DNA of 13,341 nt from Aureococcus anophagefferens (GCF_000186865.1 NW_008705562.1:1993075-2006415); one strand, 5' to 3'; positions 1-7,897 are shown, numbered from the stretch's first letter. Numbers and translations are program-made. The notes: a model not told the origin generated them from the letters alone.

Positions 1-476
1 TCGACGGATTGCCCGAGGAGGACGCGGCGGAGGCCGTGGCCGGGGCGCTGGCGGCCGAGGGCGACGGGGCGGCCGCGGCCGCGGCCGCGGCGGCGCCCGA
101 GGCCGCGGACGAGTACTCGGACGTCCGCGAGCGCATCCGCGCGCGCGCGGAGCAGCTGAACCTCCAGGGCTCGGCGGCGCCCCAGGAGGTCTTCGACGTC
201 AAGCCCGAGCGGAACGTGCTCCAGCAGATGGCCGACGTCGCCATCGAGGAGACGCAGATGGAAAAAGACGCGGAGACGTACAGCGACGGGCTCTCGATCG
301 TCGAGGGCCTCCAGAAGGAGTGGGCCGAGGTCATCTGGCCCGGCCCGCAGGAGGTCGTCAACACGCTCGGCCTCGTCGTCGGCATCACCGCCTTCATGGT
401 CGCCTACGTCCTCGGCGTGGACAAATTCCTCCAGACGGTCCTCGACCCGCTGTTCCACTACGCCGGCAATCAATAG
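1..476 (+). CDS. secE: SecE-like preprotein translocase subunit, 5' end cut by window edge
   Basis: Small single-spanning subunit of the SecYEG translocon, which clamps SecY; in a photosynthetic stramenopile it would probably act in the plastid (thylakoid) membrane. The frame is open to the left window edge, and the first visible start-like codon is TTG at 9, so the true start, and any targeting peptide, lies outside. About 157 residues are visible. An acidic, alanine-rich and presumably disordered segment comes first. The family signature sits near the C-terminus: a short amphipathic helix QKEWAEVIWPGPQEVVNT (around nt 312-365), with the typical E-V-x-W-P ahead of the membrane span, then one hydrophobic helix LGLVVGITAFMVAYVLGV and a short tail ending in a TAG stop. 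That layout and C-terminal position are those of SecE. Plastid rather than mitochondrial or other location is inference from family knowledge. The next gene on this strand begins about 990 bases downstream. Confidence 0.8.
   Translation, partial: DGLPEEDAAEAVAGALAAEGDGAAAAAAAAAPEAADEYSDVRERIRARAEQLNLQGSAAPQEVFDVKPERNVLQQMADVAIEETQMEKDAETYSDGLSIVEGLQKEWAEVIWPGPQEVVNTLGLVVGITAFMVAYVLGVDKFLQTVLDPLFHYAGNQ
68..98 (+). repeat. GCGGCC tandem run encoding poly-Ala in the SecE-like gene
   Basis: A run of alternating GCG/GCC alanine codons builds repeated, self-complementary gcggccgc units. It encodes nine consecutive alanines in the disordered N-terminal part of the SecE-like protein. It is a likely site of length variation and has no obvious function. 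Confidence 0.7.
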
Positions 477-1466
477 AGTCCTCCGCCTCGTCGGTGCGTC
501 GGGGGGCTGCGGTCGCTTCGGGCCGGCTTGGAAGCGGCGGGAGGCGCTCGCTGCGAGCGTATGTTGAAGTGTGCAACACACGATTTTGCGACCCGCCGGG
601 GTATTTACTCTGAGTTTGTCCCCTGTTGAAGCGGCATCGTGCAGCAAAAGCCGTCGTTGCGTGGGCTTTTCTTCGCGGCGCTCGCGATGGCGTCTGAGCG
701 TTATGCGCCGGGATCGGCACTGGGGAGGTGCCTCCGCAGCGTCGGGGATGCCTTCGTTCGGGCGTCGACCTGCTATGACGCGGAACCTTAGTGGGTTCCG
801 ACGGCAGCGACCATGCGGAAGCCGTCGAACCCGACGTCGGTCGGCTCGAGCTCCCGAGGGGCAGCCCGAGGCGCCTGGGGTGGGGCCACGCCGCCCGAGA
901 TGGTCTGGACCCGACCCCATGGTGGTATGGAACGGATCGAGACCATCTCGGGCGGCAGGGGCAGCCCCAGACACCCCACGGCCACCGTCGGGACGAAACG
1001 CCGTCAGAGCTCGGCCCGGTGGACTCGACGATTTCGGGCTCCCCCGAGGAACCCGCCGCCTTGGATGCGACGGGATCGATGACGAACGATCTCCGCTGCT
1101 GCGATGGCTCGAAAACTATCTTAGAGAGGTCGCGAGGGGGCAGCGCGTCCCTTCCCACCCACTCTACCTCCCCGATCCAGTCGCCACGCGGTCGTATGAG
1201 CGTCGCGTCTTCGCACGTGCCTCACCCTCGTCCTTGCGGCCCTCGCAGCTGCTGGGATCGTTGCACAATTCTGCATATTCGCGGAGCGGCGGGCCCTCAA
1301 AGACGGCCATCCCATCGCAGCGCGCCGCCAAAACGCTGCACAATGTCGATCATGAAGCACGGAGGACATTCGATCGACTTTACCCCGGCTCGCGAGCCTG
1401 CCACAATGGTTACAAAGTTGTGACGAGCGATGCGCGCGACGCCGGCGGCGTGAACGCAGCGGAGCG
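477..1466. other. Gene-free stretch of about 990 bp between the SecE-like and EEP genes
   Basis: I see no convincing gene here. Several frames stay open for hundreds of bases, but they lack ATG starts or recognisable domains and are Arg/Ser/Pro-rich as expected from GC-rich non-coding sequence. GC is visibly lower than in the flanking genes. Small perfect stems occur at 545-559 (6-bp stem, 3-nt loop) and 569-581 (gtgtg/cacac). The main structure is the long hairpin at 891-955. I could not find a tRNA fold. The last few hundred bases presumably hold the promoter and 5' UTR of the EEP gene. Confidence 0.6.
891..955. repeat. Long imperfect inverted repeat with a perfect 16-bp stem
   Basis: ccgcccgagatggtct at 891-906 is the exact reverse complement of agaccatctcgggcgg at 940-955. 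The pairing continues inward imperfectly (ggacccgaccccat at 907-920 against the complement of 927-939), leaving only a few unpaired bases at the tip. Outward there are weaker matches that may carry the inverted symmetry to roughly 785-1080. It could be a fold-back element, a small-RNA hairpin or a regulatory structure; the sequence alone does not decide. Confidence 0.65.
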
Positions 1467-4268
1467 ATGCGCCTCGGCACGACGCCGACGTGGGCCGCGA
1501 TCTGCGTCGCCGCCGGCTTCTTGCTCACGGTGTTCCACACGCAGGTGCACGACGAGCTCGTGCTGCTGACGCCGGGCCTCGCGCACGCGTCGCACCGCTT
1601 CGGCGGCCTGCGCGCGGCTTTCGGCGCCGCGCCCATGGCCGTGGCGCCGCGCGAGGACCTCGAGGCCTTCGCCGAGCGCAAGAGCTACGCGCGGCGCCTC
1701 GACAAGGAGGTCTACCGCGCGTGCGCGACGGAGCCCCGGCCGGCGCCCGCGCGCGCGTGCGCGCCGGCGGCGGGCGCCGTGCGCCTCTTGCAGTATAACG
1801 TCTTCCGCATGGTCGAGCGCGGCGCGTCGGAGCTCGTCGGGTCCTGGCTCGACGCGCGCGGCGACGACTACGTCACGCTCAACGAGCTCAACGGCTTCCA
1901 CAACGAGAGCGAGTTCGCGGCCTGGGCCGGGCGCCACGGCTTCGCCCGGGCCTGCTTCCTGCCGGCGGCGAGCAACTACAACGTGGGCTTCCTCGCGCGC
2001 AGCGACGCCACGTGCGCCTGCGTCGCGGCGCGCTTCGACGGCTTCGCGCACGGCGTCCTGCACGCGGCGTGGAAATCAAATATTCAACCCGACTTCAATG
2101 TGAGCTTGTTCGAAAGTTTCGACCAAACAACTTCTGCTGTGCTTCGAGAGCTCGACGAGCGCAAACGATTCGTCCCAAAAATTGCCAAATCAATTTCGAT
2201 TTGACCGAGCTGGAGATTCCTGAAGTTCGGCCCCGACGTCCCGGCTCACCGGTTGATTTCCACACAGGTGCTGCACGCGGCGTGCGGCGACGCGCACTTC
2301 TTCGTGACGCACCTCACGCCCTTCGACGTCGCGTCGCGGAGCCGCGAGGCGCGGGCCATCGCCGTCATGGCGCGCGACGCGCTCCGCGGCGCCGGGGACC
2401 GCGCGCGCGCCGTCGTCGCGGGCGACCTGAACAGCCCGCCCGTCGCGCGGCCCTACGCCGGCGACCTGCCCGTGGAGCTCCGCGCGCTGGCGAACGAGGG
2501 CCTGCGCGCGCGGCTCGCGCGCAAGTTCCTCGTGCCCGGCGGCGCGACGCTCGACCCCTACGTCGGGCGCGTCTTTCGGGCCGCGGGGCTCCGCGACGCG
2601 TGCGCGACCGACGGCGCGGGCGACGACGCCGCCGACGGCTGCGCGCCGTCGATCCCCACGGACGTCGCCAGCGACAACTCGCACGCGCTGACGACGCGCC
2701 TCGACTACGTCTGGCTCGGCGGCGCCTGGCGGGGCTGCGGCTGCGGCGCGCCGTGCGCGGCGACGGTGCGGAACCCGATCACGGACGTGCTCAGCGACCA
2801 CTACCCCGTCGAGGTCGTCGTTTCCGCGCGGCCCGAGCCGCCCGCCGTCGACGCGCCGCTCCCGGAGCCCTACGCGCCGTCCGAGACCGCGAAGAGGAAG
2901 CCGCCGCGGAAGGCGCCGCCGCCGGGGCAGCAGCGGCCGCCGCCGGCCGCGCGCGGACGCCGCCGCCCGCTCGCGGCGGCGGCCGCGCGCGCGCTCGTCG
3001 CGAACGACGGCTTCAGCGCGCGCGAGCGGGACCTCGCCTGCGGCTGGGCGCGGTCCTTCGAGGCCAAGTACGAGCCCGCGCGGCGCCGCGCGGCGCGGGC
3101 GCGCGCGGACCACGGCGCGGAGTGGGCGGCGAAGGCGCGCGTCGTCGACGCCGAGCCCGGCCGCGGCGCCTGGGTCCCGACGCGCGCGAAGCTCGGCGAC
3201 GGCTGCCACGCCGCCTGCGGCGCGCGGCGGCCGGCGGGCAACGGGTCCATCGCCGGCGGCTTCTGCGTGCGGCCGCGGCTCGCCGACGGGAGCTTGGCGA
3301 CGTGCGCGCGGCTCACGGCGGCGTTCGGGTGCCCCTTCGGCTGCGCGGCCCGCGACGGCAAGGAGCTGCCGGCCTTCGTGGCCGAGGCCGACGCCGACGA
3401 CGCCGGCCGCTGCCTCCTGCCCGCGGCGGACGTGCGCCGCCGGCGGACCCCCCCGCTCCCCGCCGGGCGGGCCCTCGCGGACATCGTCGGCGGACGGCGG
3501 CCGGCGAACGCGTCCGCGCTCGCCCGGCGCCAAAAGGACTTCCCGGCTTCCGCGGCGCGCCGCGGCCGCGCGCTCCTCGCGAAGCAGCGCGTCGCCGTGG
3601 GCCGCGTCGCCGGGTCGCGCCGGGTCGTGTCGTCGAAGCGCGTCCGGAAACCCGCCGGGCTGCCGCCCGTCGACCTGCGGGACCACCTCGAGGACGACCA
3701 GTTCTCGCCGCCGCCGCCGCCGAAGAAGAAGCCGCGGCGCAAGGCGACGGCGCTCCAGCCCCCGTTCCTCGCGAAGCACGGCTTCGTGCAGCACCCGAAG
3801 AAGCAGGCCGACGCCTGCACGCCGGCGCACCCGGTCACGGCGCGGCTCTGCCCCTGCGCGGCCGCGGCGACGTTCGTCGGCGCGCGCGGCGCGAGCTGCG
3901 CGGCGACGTGCGGCGCCGCGGGCCTCGCCTGCCACGACGACGTGCTGCGCGCCTTCAACGACGTCGCCTGCCTGCCCAACTCGGGCCAGGCGCCGGCGTC
4001 CGTCAGCGGGGCCGCGCGGTTCCACGTGCTCCCGCTGCCCACGGAGCCCTTCACGGAGACGAGCCCGGCGCGCGCGCTCCCGGCCCTCGTCCCGGGCACG
4101 CCCAAGCACCCCGACGCGCCGGACGGCGAGCACACGTGCCTCGCGGCGTCCAACGACGCGCGGCCCTACCTGTCCTGCGCCGCGGCGAGCCCGGACCTCG
4201 AGCGGCTCTGCCCCTGCTCGCCGACGGGCGACGACGCCGGCGAGGGCGACGACGGCGGGTACTTTTAA
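1467..4268 (+). CDS. Membrane-anchored EEP-family phosphodiesterase/nuclease with Cys-rich C-terminus (join 1467..2054, 2268..4268)
   Basis: Predicted 862-residue protein. Residues 9-24 form a hydrophobic signal anchor (AAICVAAGFLLTVF), suggesting a secretory-pathway or membrane protein. Residues 105-381 carry an endonuclease/exonuclease/phosphatase fold with all the usual active-site elements: N111 in LLQYNVF, E140 in TLNELNGF, H211 in VTHL, D249/N251 in AGDLNSPP, D342 in LDYVWLG and D373-H374 in LSDHYPV. Catalysis is therefore likely, but the substrate (DNA, RNA, phospholipid or inositol phosphate) cannot be read from the sequence. A basic, Pro-rich linker follows. From residue 509 there are two Cys-rich modules (C-x2-A-C...FGCPFGC...GRCL, then SCAATCGAAGLAC...), each associated with a RLCPC motif (nt ~3844 and ~4204). 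The start is an ATG directly ahead of the anchor. Without splicing, a TGA at 2202 would truncate the EEP domain between E140 and H211. Its TAA stop lies 6 bp from the GST stop on the other strand. Confidence 0.8.
2055..2071 (+). repeat. Left copy of 17-bp direct repeat flanking the introner-like intron
   Basis: gtcctgcacgcggcgtg here matches gtgctgcacgcggcgtg at 2268-2284 in 16 of 17 positions (14 consecutive). The left copy lies inside the intron and supplies its GT; the right copy is coding (VLHAAC). It reads as a target-site duplication. Confidence 0.75.
2055..2267 (+). mobile_element. 213-bp introner-like intron in the EEP gene
   Basis: Removing GT (2055) to AG (2267) joins GFAHG to VLHAACGDAHFFVTHL in phase 0 and restores the strand leading to the EEP catalytic THL motif. 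The intron starts with gtcctgcacgcggcgtg (2055-2071), which is repeated with one mismatch as the first 17 bases of exon 2 (2268-2284). Just inside lie inverted repeats gtggaaatcaa (2069-2079) and ttgatttccac (2253-2263). The body is far more AT-rich than the flanking exons. Terminal inverted repeats, a target-site-like duplication, a 5' splice site supplied by the duplicated copy and a 3' AG supplied by the element are the known hallmarks of introner elements. No protein is encoded, so any mobility would depend on a protein in trans. Confidence 0.72.
2268..2284 (+). repeat. Right copy of 17-bp direct repeat (start of EEP exon 2)
   Basis: This is the coding copy of the duplicated target site, directly after the intron's cacacag 3' end. 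Confidence 0.75.
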
Positions 4269-4274
4269 CGGGCC

Positions 4275-4964
4275 TTATTTCGACGCCTGCTTCTTGAGGT
4301 AGGCGGCGTACTGGAGCAGCGGCGCGTGGACCGCGTCGTGGTCGGGGAGCGCGGCCATGGCGTCGAGCCACGCGACCGTGTTCGGGAACGGCGCGAAGTC
4401 CCAGGTCTTCTCGCCGGTCGCCGGGTTCGCGTCGAAGCCGACGCGGAGCTGGCCGAGCTCCGTGTAGAGGAAGTAGTCCGCGAGCGTCGGCGCGTCGGCC
4501 GCCGCGAAGCCGCCGTGATTGTCGAGGACGCGCTCGAACGCGCCGAGCTTCGCGGACAGCTGCGACGCCAGCTTCTCCTTGCCCCGGTCGCTGATGGTGA
4601 TGTCGGCCCGCAGCGACGACGCGATGAGGCCCGTCGCGTTGGGGCGCACCTCCGTGTTGCTCCACGACAGCGCCTCGTGCACCTTGGCGCGCGCCCGGTG
4701 GTCCCGCGGATAGAGCGCGTCCCAGCCGTGGCTGTCCGCGAGGTAGGTCGCGATGGCCACGCCCTCCGCGAGCAGGAAGTCGCCCTCCTGGAGCAGCGGG
4801 ATCTTGCCGCGAGGATTGAGGGCCAGGTACTCGTCGCTGCGCGTCTGCGCCGGCGGAATGGTCTTCCGGAGCTCGATGGGCAGCTTCTCCGACGCGCAGA
4901 GCCACAAGACGGCGCGCACGGGCTGCGACACGGGGACGCCGTAGAGGAGCCGGCTCGCGGCCAT
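4275..4964 (-). CDS. Theta-like glutathione S-transferase
   Basis: A 229-residue protein of normal GST length, probably cytosolic, conjugating or isomerising electrophiles with glutathione. The N-terminal thioredoxin-like half opens with LLYGVPVSQPVRAVLW; SQPVRAV matches the theta-class signature and would make Ser13 the glutathione-activating residue. The cis-Pro loop is GKIPLL (Pro56). The glutathione-binding E-S pair appears as Glu68-Gly69 in LLAEGVAIATYLAD, so the usual Ser is missing although the helix around it is conserved. The C-terminal helical half (residues ~88-229) includes APTLADYFLYTEL, a typical GST core segment, and WLDAMAALPDHDAV. The ATG at 4964 directly precedes the fold, and no targeting peptide is visible. 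It converges on the EEP gene (6 bp between stops) and diverges from the jacalin-like gene (91 bp between starts). Confidence 0.9.
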   Translation of the reverse strand: MAASRLLYGVPVSQPVRAVLWLCASEKLPIELRKTIPPAQTRSDEYLALNPRGKIPLLQEGDFLLAEGVAIATYLADSHGWDALYPRDHRARAKVHEALSWSNTEVRPNATGLIASSLRADITISDRGKEKLASQLSAKLGAFERVLDNHGGFAAADAPTLADYFLYTELGQLRVGFDANPATGEKTWDFAPFPNTVAWLDAMAALPDHDAVHAPLLQYAAYLKKQASK

Positions 4965-5055
4965 CGTTCAACGGGGCTGCGACGGCGCGCGACGACGACT
5001 AGTCGTGGGGCTGGATGGTCCAGAAGCTGGTGCACCTTAGAGTAAAATAAAATGG
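4965..5055. promoter_or_regulatory. 91-bp shared divergent promoter region (GST / jacalin-like gene)
   Basis: Only 91 bp separate the ATGs of two divergently transcribed genes, so both core promoters and both 5' UTRs must fit here or overlap the neighbouring coding sequence. There is an A-rich run (agtaaaataaaatgg) just before the plus-strand ATG. No TATA box or other named element is evident. Confidence 0.5.
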
Positions 5056-6282
5056 ATGCATCCTTTGCCGCAAGGCATGCGTGCTCGAGGCTGCGAAGCC
5101 TCTAGCGCGGCAGTTCTCCTCGCGAACTGCGCGTTCCTCCTCAAGCTGCTCCTGGCCTCGCCCGCGCTCCTAGCCTGGCTGCTGCTGCGCTGCTGGTCCT
5201 GGCTCACGAACGCCCTCAGCAAGGCCACCGCGTCGCTCGCGCGGCCGGTCATGGCCGGCCTCGCCGAGGCCTTTGACGCCGTGCTGTCGGAGGCGCCCGA
5301 CGGCGCGCGCTGGGGCGGGCGGCCGGCGCGACCGAGCGCGATGCAGCGGGCCTACGACGACGCGTCGGCGCGGATGGCCGCGCGGCTTCGCGCCTACGAG
5401 TCGGCCGAGGCGCCCCGGGCGCGGACGCCGTCGCGCACGATGATGTCGAGCCCGTCGGCCGCGCGCCTCGACGCGGCGGCGGCGGACGCGTCGCTCGATC
5501 GGACGCGCGCGCTCATGGGCACGTCCTGGACGAACCGCCTCGCGGCGCTCCTGCCGCCCGCGTGGACCGTCGGCTCCTGCTGCGGCGACGACGACGGCCG
5601 CGCGGCGGCGCGGTTCGAGCCGGCGCACCTCGACCGCGTGGAGTGCACGCGGCTCCGCGCCGCGACGCTCCGCTACCAGCCCGGGTCCGGGCGCCTCTTC
5701 GGCCTGGAGCTCGAGACGCGGAACGACGACGACGGCTTGGTGATCCACGCGCACGGCGTGGGCGCCTCCTCCCGGCCGGCGACGGACCCGAACGACGGCG
5801 AGCTCTCGGAGCGCGTCAAGGTGTCGCTCTGGGGCGGCGACGCGGACGAGGACTGGATCTCGGAGCGCGCGGAGCTGGCGAGGGGCGAGCACGTCGTCGC
5901 CGTCCACGGCTTCGCCCAGCGCACGAAGCTCTACGGGCTCGTGCTCGAGCTCAACAGCGGGCGCATGGTCGGGCGGCCCTACGTCGACGGGTCCACGCGC
6001 ATGTCGCCCGTGCGGCTCGAGGCGCCGCGGGGCCTCGCGGTGCGCGGCTTCTACGGCCGCGTCGCGGCGGACCACGTCTCGGGCCTCGGCATCCTCTGCG
6101 GGCCGCCGGCGCCCGTCGCCTGGTCGCCCGCGCGGCCGGAGCGGTTCTCCGACCTCGCGACCGCGCGCGCCGCGGCCGTGCTCGCGCTCGCGGAGGACCC
6201 GCGGAACCTGCGCTTCGGGCGCCTCCCGACCGCGCTCGTCGAGGCGATCCTCGCCTGCGCGCTGGCGCTTTTTGACGACTAA
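5056..6282 (+). CDS. Jacalin-like lectin-fold protein with hydrophobic N-terminus
   Basis: A 408-residue protein. Residues 18-50 are strongly hydrophobic (VLLANCAFLLKLLLASPALLAWLLLRCW), fitting one long or two short membrane segments or a membrane anchor. Residues 50-185 are Ala/Arg-rich and low-complexity. Residues ~195-350 look like a jacalin beta-prism domain: KLYGLVLELNSGR (near 291-303) followed by GLAVRGFYGRVAADHVSGLGIL (near 326-347), matching the family's pattern of a threefold strand repeat ending in G-x-I-V-G-F-x-G-R...L-x-x-I-G. Jacalin domains usually bind sugars; the binding loop here is not clear enough to name a ligand. The last 40 residues (FGRLPTALVEAILACAL) faintly resemble an F-box helix, which is speculative. 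The ATG at 5056 is the first in this frame; an out-of-frame ATG lies 4 bases upstream. Its TAA stop overlaps the TAG stop of the JmjC gene on the opposite strand. Confidence 0.65.
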   Translation: MHPLPQGMRARGCEASSAAVLLANCAFLLKLLLASPALLAWLLLRCWSWLTNALSKATASLARPVMAGLAEAFDAVLSEAPDGARWGGRPARPSAMQRAYDDASARMAARLRAYESAEAPRARTPSRTMMSSPSAARLDAAAADASLDRTRALMGTSWTNRLAALLPPAWTVGSCCGDDDGRAAARFEPAHLDRVECTRLRAATLRYQPGSGRLFGLELETRNDDDGLVIHAHGVGASSRPATDPNDGELSERVKVSLWGGDADEDWISERAELARGEHVVAVHGFAQRTKLYGLVLELNSGRMVGRPYVDGSTRMSPVRLEAPRGLAVRGFYGRVAADHVSGLGILCGPPAPVAWSPARPERFSDLATARAAAVLALAEDPRNLRFGRLPTALVEAILACALALFDD

Positions 6283-7729
6283 TCATCGAGCCCCCCGAAC
6301 CCGTCGAGGTCGTCGTCGCTCGAGTCGGCGGCGGCGAGCGCGGGGCCGTCCGCCGCCGGTTTGTCGCCCGCCGCGGCGTAGGCCTGGCGCCAGGGGATGG
6401 GCTCCGTGGCGAGGCCCGCGACGCTTCGGGCCCGCTGCGCGCCGAGGCAGTCGACGAGGGTCCGCATGACGCGCTGCGCGTCCGGCAGGAGGCGCCGGTC
6501 CGCGGGCTCGGGCCCCTGTTCGTGCCAGTCGCGGACGTGGCCGAGTACGGCCGCGAGGCCCGGCCGCGAGCAGAACTGGGAGCACACCGACAGCGTGTCG
6601 CCGCCCGAGTGGAGTGTCTGGTGCCAGAGGTCGCCGGGGAAGACGAGCAGGTCGCCCGCGCGCGTGTCGACGTCGTAGTCCGACGCCGCGCGCGGCCCCG
6701 CGTAGAGGTCGACGTCGCTCTGGAAGCTGCCCGCGACGCCCCTGCCCTCGAGGCCCCGGACGTCGTCGAAGACGGCCTGGCGCGTGCCGCGATACTCCGC
6801 GTCGCGCGCGGCCGTGCGCTCCGAGAAGCGCCACTTCTTCGCTCCCCGGCACAGGAGGCTCCAGCCGACCCAGCCGTAGTGGTCCGCGTGGAGGTCGCAG
6901 GACGCGTGGTCGCCGCCGATGACGAGGCACATAGGCGGCGGCTTCAGGAGCGGCGGGAACGCGTCGCTCTCGAAGAGGTTGCCGCCGCCGGGCGCCCACG
7001 CGGGTCGGCACTCGTCGAGCGGCAGGGCCCGGAGCACGCGGACGAGCAGGTCCGGCTCGCGCTGGAGCGCGAGCTCGCACATGGTCACGCCGCTGTGCCC
7101 CGCCGTGGACGCGGGCACGCGGTCCTCGAGGATCTCCCGGTACGTCGCGACGACGGGCTTGCCCTTCTTCGACGCGCCGTTCGCGCGCGTACGCGTGACG
7201 TGCTGCACGTCCCTCGCGGGCCGCCTCAGGAGGCGCCCCCGCAGCGTCGCCGTCCAGGCGTCCAGGTCGAAGCCGTGCTTCGCCGTCGCGTGCGACACGA
7301 CGACCTACCAAGTGCGACGGGGTCGGATTTCTTCACAACTTCAGGCGAAATTCACGAGAAAACAAACTCCTGTCGCTCGACGCTGACGACGACGGGCGCG
7401 CGGAGCGCGTGGACGCCGAGCTCGACGAGGCGCCAGAGATGCGTCGCGTCGTGGTCCCGCGCGTCGAGGCGGAGGTAGGGCCGGTTCACGGCCGGGCCGC
7501 CGCGCACGGCGACGGCGTCCGTCGCGACGTCGCCCACGAGCGTCGACCCGTCGATGGCGGCGCCGGTCCAGTCGACGAGGCTGGCGTCGGCGAGGCAGCC
7601 GCCTTTCTTGCTGAGCATCTTCGTGAGTTTGCTCACGGGCTTGTCCCGCGGCGCGCAGAGCGCCAGGGCCTTGGGCGCGCCATGCTCGTCGACGTAGTGC
7701 GCGACGAGTTTTCTTGCTGGCGCGGGCAT
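6279..7729 (-). CDS. JmjC/cupin-type 2-oxoglutarate Fe(II) oxygenase (join of minus-strand exons 7729..7394 and 7304..6279)
   Basis: Predicted 453-residue protein in two exons. Residues ~9-76 of exon 1 resemble a ubiquitin-like beta-grasp fold (weak call). Residues 84-118 plus exon 2 give a JmjC/cupin-8 domain that starts with ELGVHALRAPVVVSHATAKHG, the usual P-V-V-V strand of these enzymes, which is split by the intron. Iron ligands are visible as the HxD pair H251-x-D253 (DLHADHYGW) and distal H340 (FPGDLWHQT), with GAKKWRF between them. The enzyme should therefore be an active hydroxylase or demethylase of protein or RNA; the substrate is unknown. The C-terminus is acidic (SSDDDLDGF). Exon 2 alone has no ATG start (it opens at GTG 7298 after an in-frame TAG), and exon 1 alone stops mid-fold, so splicing is the best reading. 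It diverges from the methyltransferase gene by 168 bp. Confidence 0.72.
7305..7393 (-). other. 89-bp intron of the JmjC gene with 8-bp duplicated exon edge
   Basis: On the minus strand the intron runs from GTCGTCGTCAG (7393) to CTTGGTAG (7305), phase 0. Its first 8 bases, GTCGTCGT (7393-7386), are repeated as the first 8 bases of exon 2 (7304-7297), so the protein would read VVVS at either copy. Removing it joins LRAP to VVVSHATAKHG. The length is not a multiple of 3 and the intron contains stops. The architecture is the same as in the EEP intron: the 5' splice site comes from the duplicated copy. Inverted repeats are weak here (gcgac/gtcgc near the two ends). It may be a short or decayed introner. 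Confidence 0.65.
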
Positions 7730-7897
7730 CGGTGGCGGGTTTCAAGGGCTGCTACTCGTAAGAGGCCATCGTAATGCGGCTCAATATTGCTGAATGCGGC
7801 TGAAGATGAAGCACACGATCGATGTGCCACGGGCTCGGCGTAAATGCGCGCCCTCACAGCCGATCAAAGCTGCAGCCTTGATTGAGGTCCGCAAGGC
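7730..7897. promoter_or_regulatory. 168-bp divergent promoter region (JmjC / methyltransferase)
   Basis: This lies between two divergent ATGs and is less GC-rich than the coding sequence. It contains aatgcggct twice, 20 bp apart (7773-7781 and 7793-7801), a possible repeated factor site. No TATA box is seen. Confidence 0.45.

Noticed and set aside
394..1158. Minus-strand open frame opposite the SecE end and the gene-free stretch
   Set aside because: No ATG at the start (GTG), no domain, and its far end is antisense to the SecE-like coding sequence.
477..1466. tRNA gene or CRISPR-like array in the gene-free stretch
   Set aside because: No cloverleaf with proper A and B boxes and no regularly spaced repeats were found by eye.
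571..1569. Long plus-strand open frame with an ATG across the gene-free stretch into the EEP gene
   Set aside because: Arg/Ser/Pro-rich with no recognisable domain, and it overlaps the EEP signal anchor; such long open frames are expected in GC-rich non-coding DNA.
2012..4297. 761-codon plus-strand frame overlapping the EEP gene
   Set aside because: Almost entirely Arg/Ala, a frame shadow of the EEP gene, whose own frame carries all catalytic motifs.
6279..7298. JmjC domain as a separate gene starting at GTG 7298
   Set aside because: GTG is not a normal eukaryotic start, an in-frame TAG lies two codons upstream, and the domain's first strand is completed only by splicing to the upstream exon.
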